From assembly GCA_025360005.1 (NCBI GenBank), contig JANYDA010000058.1, positions 43,851 to 107,850 of the forward strand: a DNA stretch of 64,000 nt, written 5' to 3'. The notes below the pieces were generated by a model that saw nothing but the letters and a program-made list of their open reading frames with translations, was not told where the DNA came from and made no database searches. The translations under genes and the position numbers were made by a program. Shown here in pieces: positions 29,301-37,641 of the stretch. Origin of the DNA: Fibrobacteria bacterium (GTDB taxonomy: Bacteria > Fibrobacterota > Fibrobacteria > UBA11236). The number at the start of each line of letters is the position of its first letter. Position 1 is the first letter of the stretch.

Positions 29301-29887
29301 TCGCTCACTTCGGCGAAATGCAGCTTGGTCATGGTGTTATCCAGGAGCAAAGATGAAAACCAGCCGCAGCGATCCGGCGTAGTGGTCATGGCCCGGGTCT
29401 TACCGCCCGCAATGATCTTGGGCGCCGTAGTGGACCACGGATTCAGGATGTTGACCGTGCGCGGCGCGGCGAACAGGAGCACGGGCGGCGCGGTAACGGG
29501 ACCGGCGGGATCGACCACGATCCAGATTTCCGAATGGCCCTGGAAATCGGAAACCTTATAGCGTCCTTCGTTGGAAGCGTTGAGGCCCGTGGTACCGAAC
29601 TTCCATTTGTAATGTTCGCCGGCGGGAGCGGTACCATTGCTGGTGAAAAAGAAATCCTGCTGATAGATATCGCGCCCGCTCAGAGTAATGGAGTAATTGT
29701 ATTTGGAAACTTTAGTGAAAGGGAGATCGCCGTTCTGGAAATAGAAGGTATCGAAGTTATCCGACTCGACGTAGAGGTGGATGGTTTTCCCGTTGAGATT
29801 GTCCGTGGGCGGCTGCGCGAAGGGGGTGGAGAGCGCCAGGAAAAAAGCGGCCAGGAAGGCAAGCAGGGTCTTGGTATTTCTATGCAT
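26321..29887 (-). CDS. Fibro-slime domain surface protein A (1188 residues)
   Basis: Signal peptide MHRNTKTLLAFLAAFFLALSTPFAQ. Two N-terminal beta-sandwich modules span about residues 30-245. The fibro-slime domain spans ~250-475, with VRDFSKDHTDFE at its start, RGDDDVWVFINDQLVVDLGG at ~409-428 and the cysteine pair in FFYCDRQPCGSS. Then come two tandem ~100-residue modules, each opening NLVEFEPPY / NRVEFDAPY, whereas its two paralogues have one. A DDDGDGVGDR calcium-type motif follows, then a region like adhesin repeats, and a FlgD-like end (KAATGAYVARLRYTVKV). The fibro-slime family is known from Fibrobacter surface proteins linked to attachment. Probably cell-surface exposed. Confidence 0.88.
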   Translation of the reverse strand: MHRNTKTLLAFLAAFFLALSTPFAQPPTDNLNGKTIHLYVESDNFDTFYFQNGDLPFTKVSKYNYSITLSGRDIYQQDFFFTSNGTAPAGEHYKWKFGTTGLNASNEGRYKVSDFQGHSEIWIVVDPAGPVTAPPVLLFAAPRTVNILNPWSTTAPKIIAGGKTRAMTTTPDRCGWFSSLLLDNTMTKLHFAEVSDADTYGKGGFSSPVDYDLTPEFAKGPSIWLNTQTNSWTNAWPNLDGDCQYLMAATVRDFSKDHTDFEFPGLTGDFLLKGMVQTALGPNRKPVRSAKATTPPVTFDSFDSWWKTDSTNADPKQRGYESCVDIPMSKSSDGLWEYDSYRDSPTDHSFFPVEGANNHFPAETMASCYVKPPPDTTVWVTGGPQRNGNFCMESHASFIYQKGQHFAFRGDDDVWVFINDQLVVDLGGVHTPKSDSVDLDKLNLTAGKEYKWDFFYCDRQPCGSSLRVKTSIYFRQQRSLYKEEIPSTVPGQVGFKILKLEGGKGSCGSVDTVTKPVEPASLTYQLLDATGKLIETLNEGVNNTAITISRGPTIVTVDPDKVTGLPAGPYRIVIFEPANEKVRVEIPFTVPARNLVEFEPPYAVTQPMGTLVRVIAANREKDTLVAAAEKYAPTIPAGLEVYQDEAKTKPVATGASLTTDATGYDTLWVTGTSAATTDQTYILSIPGSTKSVSLTFLVPKNRVEFDAPYFRDTLVGNLVTVNVANRENGAVVAKAQTYTLTVPPGLYVYTDAAKATPPLKTGDPLATDAAGLGVLYATADSTNPVDQTFTLEIAGSVKKMTLIFRMPPLDLPKALSAGIYDDDGDGVGDRISVAYDRDISASAPRQIAYKWPASGASVAGPAGADVAKLVDTKNLVYKGKFSADVLTSGDGVFQSTYTARGRDSTQNLAMADRIGPIIKSAEMALGQTQDTLRIVFSEPVAVAAITVAPVDLFGYKRMKDALVEQVEPANVIWNADKTSVSLVFAGASATAPRAGNLVRINDGAGRIADAQGNPAGPASRFRLIGGGKRSEIATITYREIEPGADLLQEQGVTPSLQPSNAVILEIENRTGRMGHLIKTDLGTYAVKDDFSNVEPGDVSLEYHASYFTNLGVPVNEAQGTIACTDVLYNHDCLTNRGYLFIGWNYTSKNGAKAATGAYVARLRYTVKVAGKVVESNGLDQIWGILRKR

Positions 29888-30120
29888 TGTGCGTAGTTAG
29901 TGGTTAAAAGGTACCGTGGGGGTTCAGGGGGCAGGGTTCACGGTAGAGGGCGATTAGGCTCGATTTCGGGAGCTTTCATTTCGGAAAAAGAGGCTTGGAA
30001 GCAGAGGTTGGCCCTTGTTAGGGAATATTGGGTTTCGGGGATCCTCGCCCCGCCCTCCATGCGGAAGACTTAAGCAATCGACCGGACATTAAGCCCGGCT
30101 TTCAGGTTGCCTTGGGAAAC

Positions 30121-33100
30121 CTATCGCGACCGCAACAATCCCCACACCTGATCCAAGGCCCCGGATTCCTTTGTTACCCCCGCCACCTTCACCTGGTAAC
30201 GCACCCGCGCCACATAGGCCCCGGTGGCCGCCTTCTGGCCGTCCTGGGCGGTGAAGTTCCAGCCGATGAAAAGGAAGCCGCGATGCTCGCGACAATCGCC
30301 TTGGTAGAGGGCGTCGATGCAGGTCACGGTCGCGTCCTTGGAGGCCACGGGAACGCCGTGGTTGGTGAAGTAGGCGACATGGTATTCCATGGAGACATCG
30401 GCCGGATTCACCTTGTTGAAATCGTCCGCCTGCGCATAGTCGCCCAGATCCACTTTGATGAAATGGCCCAGCCGGCCCGTCCGCTGCACCACCGCTTCCA
30501 CCTTGGCATCGGGAGGCTCCAGGCTGGCGGCCAGCATGTTGCCCGGATCGGTAATGGCGGCGGGATCGATTTTCAGGAAGGTGACGGTTTTGATTTCCGA
30601 TCGGCTCTGACCGGTGATGATCCGGAAGCGGGAATTGGCGCCGGGCGCGTTGCCGGCCGCATCGGCGATGCCGCCCGCTCCGTCCAGGATGCGCACCAGG
30701 TTTCCCGGCCGCGGCGCGGGGGAGGATCCCGCGGGGAAAAGCTGATCGGCCCCGTCCCGGTTCGCGTTCCAGGCCATGCCGGCGGGCTCGAAAACCAAGT
30801 CCGTCCCGTTTTGGCTCAGGTGGTAGCGGAACAGGTCCTTGGACGCGGCGGTGATGGCGCCAACCGAAATGGGCTCACTGAAGGTAAAGCGCAAGGTGTC
30901 GAACCCGGCGCCCGGGATCATTTCCGCTTTCACGATCACCGGCGCCACCTTGTCCTGGATGGCGATGGCTTGGGTGGAATCCTTTCCGCGCGCCTGGTAG
31001 GTGGACTGGAATACTCCCGTCCCGGAGGTGGCGATGGGCGTCTCCGTGGCGGGTTTAAGCTTAACGGTCAAGGCGGCGCCGGTGATGAGCCCGGTGACTT
31101 CGGATATGGGCACGGCCACCGATCCCACCGTCCAGGCATGGCCGATTTGCTTGGGCGGGAGCGCGGTGATATCCCGATCGTAAACGGCCGCGACGCGATC
31201 GACCTTGCCGTCCCCATCGTCGTCATAGGCCGCGGCGGAAACCACGCGCGGCAGATCCAGAGGCGGCAGCTTAAAGGTGAGCTTCACGGATTTATCCGAA
31301 AGGGGGATGGACAAGGTATAGCTGGCATCGGTGAGGGCGTCCGGATTTCCGGTGACCCAGAGGCTGTCCAGCCCGTTGGCGTCCGTGGAAAGAGGATCCC
31401 CTTGCGCAATGCGCCGGGTCTTTTCCTTGTCCTGGTAAACCTCCAGTCCGGGCGGAATGATGAGGGTGTATTTGCCCACGCCCGCCGGCGGCGCGTCCTT
31501 CAAGCGATTGGCGGCCACCACCGGGACCAGGGATCCCATCGGGGCATCCACGGCATAAGGCGGCTCGAACTCCACCCGGTTCCGCGCGGAAATGATGAAC
31601 CGCACTTCGTCCTGAAGGCGGGAATTGGATTGCTCATAATAGACGATGCGGTAGGTGCCCGCGGGGAGGTCCGTGATCTTGGACGTATCCACGTTCACCA
31701 GCGGGGACTGGATCTTGATGCCGCCCAGGGATACGCCTTCCGACAAGTCCTGCACCTTCACGCCGGAAGCCGTGAACAAAGTATATACGAGCGGGCCGGG
31801 CGCCACTTCCCTGAGGGTATCCGTGGCGCTGCCGCAGGCGCCGCTGCCGCCGGCAAGCTTGATGATGCGGTAGCCGCGCGTTCCGTCCGCCAGCACCGTA
31901 TCCCTATGATCCAGCGCCCGCTGCTGCTTGAAGTAGATGGAAGTCTTGATGCGCAGGGAAGAGCTGCAATGCTCGCGTTCGCAATAGAAGAAATCCCAAT
32001 TGTACTCCTTACCGTCGGCAAGGCCCAAGGTGTCCAGTTTGACGCTGTCGGATTTGGCCTCGTGGATGCCGCCCAGGTCGATGACGAGCTTGCCGTTGAT
32101 GAAGACCCAGACGTCATCGTCGCCGCGGAAGGTGAAGGTCTGGCCCTTGGTATAGATGAACTTGGCGTGGGACTCCATGCAGAAGTTCATGTTATGGGCC
32201 GGTTGGTTCATGACGTAATTGCCGGTGGTGAAATTCTTGTAGCAGGAAGGGAGCGCGTTCTCGTTGAACTTGTTGAAATCGTCGATGGGCCAATATCCGT
32301 GTTCCGGGGTATTGTAGGAATCGTATTCCCACAGGCCGTCGCCGGTTTTCCCCATGGGGATGTCCACGCAGGTCTCGTAGCTCCGCAGGGCCGGATCAGC
32401 AGCGGCGGGATCGGTCTTGAACCAGGTATCGAAGCGGGTGAAGATGGGAGACGTCTTGCCGGATGCCACCATTTTCCGATCCGCGCCCAAGGCGGCCGCC
32501 ACCATGCCCTTGACGCTCTGATCGCCCGTTACGGAAGGATCGAAATCCGGATGGTTGATGGAGAAATCCCGCACCGTGGCGGCCATCTGGTATTGGCATT
32601 GGCCTATCTTTCCCGGCCAATCCTTGGACCAGGCGTTCACGTCCTTGTCCAACCATAGCGAATTGCCCTTGGCGGCGAACTCGGAAGCCAGATCGAAAGC
32701 GTCCGTGGCCCCGTATCCGCCCTTGCCGTAGGTTTCCGCATTGGAGATTTCCGCGAAATAGAATTGGTTTTCCGCCGGCCTCAGAAGGAAGGCCGTGAAC
32801 CAGCCGCAGCGATCGTCCACGGTGAGCATATTCTTGCTTCCGCCCGCGAAGACCAGCTTGGGAGCGGTGGTGGGCCAAGGGTTCAATACATAAATGATCT
32901 TGGGAGGCTGGAGCAACAAGACCGGGGCCGCGGTTTTGGCGCCGGATGGATCGACCATGATCCACAGATCCGTGCCGCCCTGGAAATCATCGGCGGTGAA
33001 GTTGCCGGTGCCGCCGATGCCGGTGCGGCTCAACCGCCAGCTACCCTGGCCATAGTCGTTGCGGATGCTGAATTCCTTCATCCACGGCTGGAGCACTTTG

Positions 33101-33300
33101 TCCGCCATGGTATAACTGACCCAATTGCCGGTTTCCGGAGTCATCGCATACCCGGTGCCGCTCAGCTCGGTGTAGACCACGTCTCCGGGAACGGGGTTAT
33201 AGACGTGGACGGTCTTGCCGGCCAAGGGGCTGGGGCCCTGTTGGCCCAAAGCCAGGCCGGCCAGGGAAAGCAATAGCGCGAAAGGACGATCGAATGTCAT
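30121..33300 (-). CDS. Fibro-slime domain surface protein B (1059 residues)
   Basis: The ATG at 33298-33300 follows GGGGGA and starts signal peptide MTFDRPFALLLSLAGLALGQ. The order of domains matches protein A: two N-terminal sandwich modules, the fibro-slime domain (about 241-465, with VRDFSINHPDFD and FRGDDDVWVFINGKLVIDLGG), one NRVEFEPPYAVDAPMGSL module, DDDGDGKVDR, an adhesin-like region and the FlgD-like end KAATGAYVARVRYQVKV. It is separated from A by 233 bp and from C by 20 bp. All three are on the same strand and probably expressed together. Confidence 0.88.
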   Translation of the reverse strand: MTFDRPFALLLSLAGLALGQQGPSPLAGKTVHVYNPVPGDVVYTELSGTGYAMTPETGNWVSYTMADKVLQPWMKEFSIRNDYGQGSWRLSRTGIGGTGNFTADDFQGGTDLWIMVDPSGAKTAAPVLLLQPPKIIYVLNPWPTTAPKLVFAGGSKNMLTVDDRCGWFTAFLLRPAENQFYFAEISNAETYGKGGYGATDAFDLASEFAAKGNSLWLDKDVNAWSKDWPGKIGQCQYQMAATVRDFSINHPDFDPSVTGDQSVKGMVAAALGADRKMVASGKTSPIFTRFDTWFKTDPAAADPALRSYETCVDIPMGKTGDGLWEYDSYNTPEHGYWPIDDFNKFNENALPSCYKNFTTGNYVMNQPAHNMNFCMESHAKFIYTKGQTFTFRGDDDVWVFINGKLVIDLGGIHEAKSDSVKLDTLGLADGKEYNWDFFYCEREHCSSSLRIKTSIYFKQQRALDHRDTVLADGTRGYRIIKLAGGSGACGSATDTLREVAPGPLVYTLFTASGVKVQDLSEGVSLGGIKIQSPLVNVDTSKITDLPAGTYRIVYYEQSNSRLQDEVRFIISARNRVEFEPPYAVDAPMGSLVPVVAANRLKDAPPAGVGKYTLIIPPGLEVYQDKEKTRRIAQGDPLSTDANGLDSLWVTGNPDALTDASYTLSIPLSDKSVKLTFKLPPLDLPRVVSAAAYDDDGDGKVDRVAAVYDRDITALPPKQIGHAWTVGSVAVPISEVTGLITGAALTVKLKPATETPIATSGTGVFQSTYQARGKDSTQAIAIQDKVAPVIVKAEMIPGAGFDTLRFTFSEPISVGAITAASKDLFRYHLSQNGTDLVFEPAGMAWNANRDGADQLFPAGSSPAPRPGNLVRILDGAGGIADAAGNAPGANSRFRIITGQSRSEIKTVTFLKIDPAAITDPGNMLAASLEPPDAKVEAVVQRTGRLGHFIKVDLGDYAQADDFNKVNPADVSMEYHVAYFTNHGVPVASKDATVTCIDALYQGDCREHRGFLFIGWNFTAQDGQKAATGAYVARVRYQVKVAGVTKESGALDQVWGLLRSR

Positions 33301-33320
33301 GAATCCCCCGGATAGCCGCT

Positions 33321-36300
33321 TCAGTTGGTACGGAGCAGGCCCCAGATTTCCTTGCGGTTGTTCTCCGCCACCTTCACCCCGCCCACCAAAACCTGGTAGG
33401 TGATTTGCACCACGTAGGCGCCGGTGGCAGCGCGGGCGCCGTCGCGGGCCGTGAGGTTCCACGCCAGAAAGACATGGCCGTGCTGCTTGGTGCAATCCCC
33501 GGCGAAAATGGCGTCCTGGCAGGCTACCTCTCCCTTGGCGCCATTCACCGGAATCCCATGGTTGGTGAAATAGGCCACCTCGTATACGATGCGGATATCC
33601 GAGGGCGCCACCTTATTGAAATCGTCCTTGCCCGCGTAGTCGGCCAGATCGGTTTTGATAAGGTGCCCGATGCGCCCGGTCCTTTCAATCACCTTCTCGA
33701 TGGTCTCGCCCGGTTCGGCCCGCATGGGCGCGATGGCGGGATCGTTGCGCAACGGTTCCGACCAGGTGACCTTGTTGTAGGTGACCGTGGCGAGTTCGGA
33801 TCGCAAGGTTCCCGTGATCAAGCGGAAAAGGGATTGCGGACCCGGCACGTTTCCGGCCGCATCGGCCAGGGCGCCGGCGCCCCCCCCCAAACGCACCAGG
33901 TTTCCCGGGACCGGGGCGGGAGCCTGCCCTGACGCGTACGTGAGTACTGCCACGGTATTTCCTGATTCCCAACCCAGTGCCTGGGGAGCCATGGCCAAGG
34001 GGGCGCCGTCCAGGGCGGTTTTGAATTGGAACAGATCCGCCAAGGGCTTCTGGATAGCGCCCGGAACCACCGCCTCGCTTAAGGTGAGGCGAAGGGTATC
34101 ACCGGAGATACCTGAGCGCATTTCCGCCCGGGTAACGATGGGAGCGATACGGTCTTGGATGGGCACCGCCTGGACGGTGTCTTGGCCGCGCCCGGGATAG
34201 GTAGAGCGGAAGGTTCCGGAACCGGAAGTGCGGGGAACCGCCGTTAACTTGAGGCCGGACAGGGCCAAAGTCTTGCCCGCGGAAGCGGGATCCAAATCGG
34301 CGCCGAGCTCGGCCTGGGCCAGCGTCACGGCCACGCCGTCGTCGGGCCACTGGTAGGAAATCCGCTTGGGAAGACTGGCGGTCAGACTGCTGTCATAGGT
34401 GGCGGTGATGCGGTCGGCGATGCCGTCCCCGTTATCATCGTAGACGGCGGCGGCGAGAACGGCGGGTACCGCCAAGGCGGGCAGGGTGAAGGTGAGGCGG
34501 ACCAGTTTTCCCGAGCCTTGGACATTGAGGGTATAGGTCTTGGTATCGATAGCGGCGGGATCCCCCGTCACCCAAAGGGTATCCAGGCCGTTGGCTTTGG
34601 TGGTCAACAATTGGCCGGCGAGCACCTTATTGCTTTTGGCTCTATCCTGGTACACCAATAATCCTGGTGGAATGGTCAAGGTGTACGTTCCCGCTTCCGC
34701 CACCGGTCCCGAACCGTTCCCGTTCACGGCTACCACCGGTACCAGGCTGCCGATCAAGGTGTCCAGCACCTTGGGCGCCAGCTCCACGGTATTCCGGGCC
34801 AGCAAAGTGAACTGGATCTCCTGCTTGATGCGCGGACTGCCGGGTTCATGGAAGACGACGCGATAGATGCCGGCGGGAAGGCCCGTCATCTTGGAGGTAT
34901 CCACCGAGATGGACGGAGTCGCGATTGCGATGCCGCCATGGGATGTCTGGTTATCCGGCAACTCCTCTAGGAGAACGCCCGCGCCGGTATACAGGGTGTA
35001 GTCGAGCTTGGTGGGAGCCACCTCAACCACGGAGTCGTAGGAACTGCCGCAGGCGCCGGTGCCGCCGATGCGCTTGAAGATCTCGTAAACGATGCCGCCG
35101 TTGGAACCCGTCTTGGGGGGACGCACGTCCAAAGCCCTTTGCTGGTTGAAGTAGATGGAAGTCTTGATGCGGAGATTGGACCCGCAATGGTTCCGCTCGC
35201 AGAAAAAGAAATCCCAATTGTAGGTGGTCCCGGCCGTCAGGTTCAGCGTGTCCAACTTGATGGCGCCCGATTCCGCCACATGCTTGCCGCCCAAATCCAG
35301 GCGCAATTTCCCATCGATGTAGACCCAAACGTCATCGTCCCCGCGGAACTCGAATACCTGCCCTTTCTGGTACTTGAAGGTGGCGTGGGATTCCATGCAA
35401 AAACCGAAGTTGTGGGTGCCGGGGGAATTGCCGTGGGAACCGTTGGGTCCGTCCCAGCATCCGCCCGGTTGGTTCTGGTCCAGGCGATTCTCGTCATCGA
35501 TGGGCCAAAAGCCTTTGGCCGGAGTATTCAGCGCGTCGAACTCCCAATAGCCGTCATCGCTTTTCCCCATCTCCACATCCACGCAGGTGGCATAGCCCTT
35601 TTTCGGCGGGGCCAAGGTGCTGTCGGAATGGAACCAATGCTGGAATTCCGGCCGGTAATACTCCTCCCGGTAGATAGGGGTTTTGTCCGGTCCCAGATTG
35701 GGAAGGACCATGTTCTTGGTGAGCCCGGCCCCCGGGCTGGCGGGGCCGTAGAACTCCGTATACGCTTCGGCCAGGTCATGAACGATTCCGGCCATCAGAT
35801 AGGTGCAGGTTCCCTCCTTGCCGGGAAAGGTCCCGGTGATCTGTCCGGTTGAATCGATCCAGATTTCGCTGCCGCCGTTCTTCGTGAACTCGGCCGCCAG
35901 ATCGATGGGCGTGGTGTCGTCCCTGCCGGCCTTGCCGAAGGTCTGGGTATTGTCCGCCGCATTGCGGAAATACGCCTGCAAAGCGCCGTTCACCAGGATG
36001 AAACGGGTATACCAATTACAATGGTCGGGCGTGGTTTTCATGGTGCCGCCGGTTCCATTGAGGACTATCTGCGGTCCGTTCAATGGCCACGGGTTCAGGA
36101 TATGGACCATGCGGGGCGGAGCGGTGAGGATAACGGGGGCGGCCGAATCGGGGCCATGGGGATCGGTGATGATCCAGATTTCATTGGCGCCCTGGAAGTC
36201 GGCCAGGTTGAACGCCCCTCCCTTGAAGCCATTGCGGCCCCATACCGTATTGCCCGGGGCATCGCGGAAATCGAAATTGGATTCGAACTGCCCCATTCCC

Positions 36301-36509
36301 GCGATCAGGTATTTGTACCACTTGCCGCTTTCCGGAGTCATGGCTGTGGGATTGTAATTGACGTCGAAGGAAGGATCCGCGCCCGTATACGGGCTATAAA
36401 GATGGATGGTTTTTCCGTTCAGGGGATTGGTGTTGGTCTGGGCAATCGCAGAACGGAAAGAGCATAGGAAAAACAACAGGCACGAAGTAAAAAGAACCGA
36501 CTTTGACAT
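33321..36509 (-). CDS. Fibro-slime domain surface protein C (1062 residues)
   Basis: The ATG at 36507-36509 has a G-rich ribosome site just upstream and starts signal peptide MSKSVLFTSCLLFFLCSFRSAIAQ. Same architecture as protein B. The fibro-slime entry motif is degenerate here (IVHDLAEAYTEFY instead of VRDF..HPDFE), but the core FRGDDDVWVYIDGKLRLDLGG and the FFFCERNHCGSN cysteine pair are intact. A single RNTVELAPK module precedes DDNGDGIADR and the FlgD-like end RAATGAYVVQITYQVLV. First gene of the three, so the promoter is expected in 36510-36625. Confidence 0.87.
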   Translation of the reverse strand: MSKSVLFTSCLLFFLCSFRSAIAQTNTNPLNGKTIHLYSPYTGADPSFDVNYNPTAMTPESGKWYKYLIAGMGQFESNFDFRDAPGNTVWGRNGFKGGAFNLADFQGANEIWIITDPHGPDSAAPVILTAPPRMVHILNPWPLNGPQIVLNGTGGTMKTTPDHCNWYTRFILVNGALQAYFRNAADNTQTFGKAGRDDTTPIDLAAEFTKNGGSEIWIDSTGQITGTFPGKEGTCTYLMAGIVHDLAEAYTEFYGPASPGAGLTKNMVLPNLGPDKTPIYREEYYRPEFQHWFHSDSTLAPPKKGYATCVDVEMGKSDDGYWEFDALNTPAKGFWPIDDENRLDQNQPGGCWDGPNGSHGNSPGTHNFGFCMESHATFKYQKGQVFEFRGDDDVWVYIDGKLRLDLGGKHVAESGAIKLDTLNLTAGTTYNWDFFFCERNHCGSNLRIKTSIYFNQQRALDVRPPKTGSNGGIVYEIFKRIGGTGACGSSYDSVVEVAPTKLDYTLYTGAGVLLEELPDNQTSHGGIAIATPSISVDTSKMTGLPAGIYRVVFHEPGSPRIKQEIQFTLLARNTVELAPKVLDTLIGSLVPVVAVNGNGSGPVAEAGTYTLTIPPGLLVYQDRAKSNKVLAGQLLTTKANGLDTLWVTGDPAAIDTKTYTLNVQGSGKLVRLTFTLPALAVPAVLAAAVYDDNGDGIADRITATYDSSLTASLPKRISYQWPDDGVAVTLAQAELGADLDPASAGKTLALSGLKLTAVPRTSGSGTFRSTYPGRGQDTVQAVPIQDRIAPIVTRAEMRSGISGDTLRLTLSEAVVPGAIQKPLADLFQFKTALDGAPLAMAPQALGWESGNTVAVLTYASGQAPAPVPGNLVRLGGGAGALADAAGNVPGPQSLFRLITGTLRSELATVTYNKVTWSEPLRNDPAIAPMRAEPGETIEKVIERTGRIGHLIKTDLADYAGKDDFNKVAPSDIRIVYEVAYFTNHGIPVNGAKGEVACQDAIFAGDCTKQHGHVFLAWNLTARDGARAATGAYVVQITYQVLVGGVKVAENNRKEIWGLLRTN

Positions 36510-36625
36510 GACCCCCCCTTTAGTAGCCCCCACCACCCTGTACTTGGTGGAAAAAACGCGGGGGGAAGTTCGCCGAAGTCCTTTTGATTAAAGAACTTGC
36601 GTTCTTACCGGAGATCGAAAAAAGA

Positions 36626-36650
36626 AAAATCCAGGGAGACCCTGGATTTT
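36626..36650 (-). terminator. Strong intrinsic terminator of the small Cys/Lys protein gene
   Basis: A perfect 11-base-pair stem (AAAATCCAGGG / CCCTGGATTTT) with an AGA loop. On the minus strand it is followed by TTTTCTTTTTT, so it ends transcription of the gene stopping at 36677 and insulates the fibro-slime operon. Confidence 0.88.
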
Positions 36651-36676
36651 CCTGAAAGGCCGGATGTGATCCGAAC

Positions 36677-36931
36677 TTATTGAGCGGCGGGAGCGGCTTC
36701 CGCGGGGGCGGCTGCCGGAGCGCTGCAAGCAGCCTTGGCCTTGGCTTTGTTTTCCTTGGCGGTCTTCTTGCAGGCTTTCTTGTCGGCGCCTTTCATATCC
36801 TTGCAGGCGGCAACTTCGGTCTTGTAGGCGTCGTTGGCGCTTTTCAGACAGGCCTTATCGGCGGCCGCCCAGAGCGAACCGACCAAAAACGACTGTGCCA
36901 CGACCAACCCGACGAGTTTCCTGTTGAACAT
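36677..36931 (-). CDS. Small secreted Cys/Lys/Ala-rich protein
   Basis: An 84-residue protein. The ATG at 36929-36931 has a near-perfect GGAGG seven bases upstream. Residues 1-23 (MFNRKLVGLVVAQSFLVGSLWAA) are a signal peptide. The mature part has four cysteines, each in an A/K context (KACLKS, AACKDM, KACKKT, AACSAP), and ends with an Ala/Pro-rich tail. I do not recognise a named family. The even cysteine spacing on a lysine-rich helix suggests a compact disulfide-bonded or metal-binding helical hairpin. It has its own promoter and terminator, so it is an independent, probably highly expressed unit. Confidence 0.8.
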   Translation of the reverse strand: MFNRKLVGLVVAQSFLVGSLWAAADKACLKSANDAYKTEVAACKDMKGADKKACKKTAKENKAKAKAACSAPAAAPAEAAPAAQ

Positions 36932-36977
36932 GTGAATCCTCCAAATAAGTGAATATTGTGTCCGACCAAGCCAGGGT

Positions 36978-37006
36978 ATTATCCCGAGCATATATAATAT
37001 GTGAAA
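36978..37006 (-). promoter_or_regulatory. Candidate sigma-70-type promoter of the small secreted protein gene
   Basis: On the minus strand, TTTCAC is followed 17 bases later by GATAAT, giving a start site about 40 bases before the ATG. The spacing is ideal and the -10 good; the -35 is weak. Confidence 0.4.
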
Positions 37007-37150
37007 TCTTGAGGCCGAATCAAGTCGATCAGATCCCAAATCGTACGATTATTAGGACCCGGGGCTTCCATTGCGAGTCAGATAGCGCGAAATTTCTTCC
37101 CGATTCAAAGATTCGGCAAAATAAGCGCTCCAAGCGCGGAAAGAATTACT

Positions 37151-37630
37151 TTAGCCGCGTTTTTTCGCGTACGCCTTTTCCAGTTTCTTGATATCGAGTT
37201 TGCCCATCTGCATCATGGCCTGCACCACATTGCCCGCCTTGATTGGATCCTTATCCTGCATCAGCTTGCCCAGGACGGAGGGTACGATTTGCCAGGATAG
37301 CCCGAACTGGTCCGTGAGCCAACCGCATCGGTTGGGCTTACCGCCTTTGGATAGCTTTTTCCAATAATGATCCACTTCCGCCTGCGTTTCGCAATCCACG
37401 GAGAAGGAGATGGCGGGCGTGAACTTGAACATGGGACCGCCGTTGAAGGCGACGAAATCCTGGCCGAAGAGGGAGAACTCCGCGGACATGACCGTCCCGG
37501 CCGGCCCGGGGGTTCCCTTGGGATAGCGCCTTACCTTGCCGACCTTGAAGGTCTTGAAAATGGAAGTGTAAAACTCCATCGCCGCTTCCGCATTGCCGTC
37601 GAACCATAGAAAGGGGGTGATTTTTTTCAT
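37151..37630 (-). CDS. PhnB-like protein (VOC superfamily)
   Basis: A 159-residue cytoplasmic protein opening MKKITPFLWFDGNAEAAMEFY, the standard start of the PhnB-like VOC branch. It continues with FSLFGQDFVAFNGGP and the paired FSVDCETQAEVDHYWKKL and GWLTDQFGLSWQIVP segments. Such proteins are small dimeric folds whose substrates are mostly unknown. It lies 11 bp after the esterase gene start region and points the same way, but no functional link is evident. Confidence 0.88.
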   Translation of the reverse strand: MKKITPFLWFDGNAEAAMEFYTSIFKTFKVGKVRRYPKGTPGPAGTVMSAEFSLFGQDFVAFNGGPMFKFTPAISFSVDCETQAEVDHYWKKLSKGGKPNRCGWLTDQFGLSWQIVPSVLGKLMQDKDPIKAGNVVQAMMQMGKLDIKKLEKAYAKKRG

Positions 37631-37641
37631 CGGGATACTCC

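Noticed and set aside
26579..29356. A 925-codon open frame antisense to fibro-slime protein A, and similar long antisense frames at 30028-32658, 24733-26310, 17863-19710 and 6308-7987
   Set aside because: GC-rich third positions of the real genes leave the opposite strand free of stops. The translations are His/Gly/Arg/Ala-rich with no domain pattern, whereas the sense frames have clear families.
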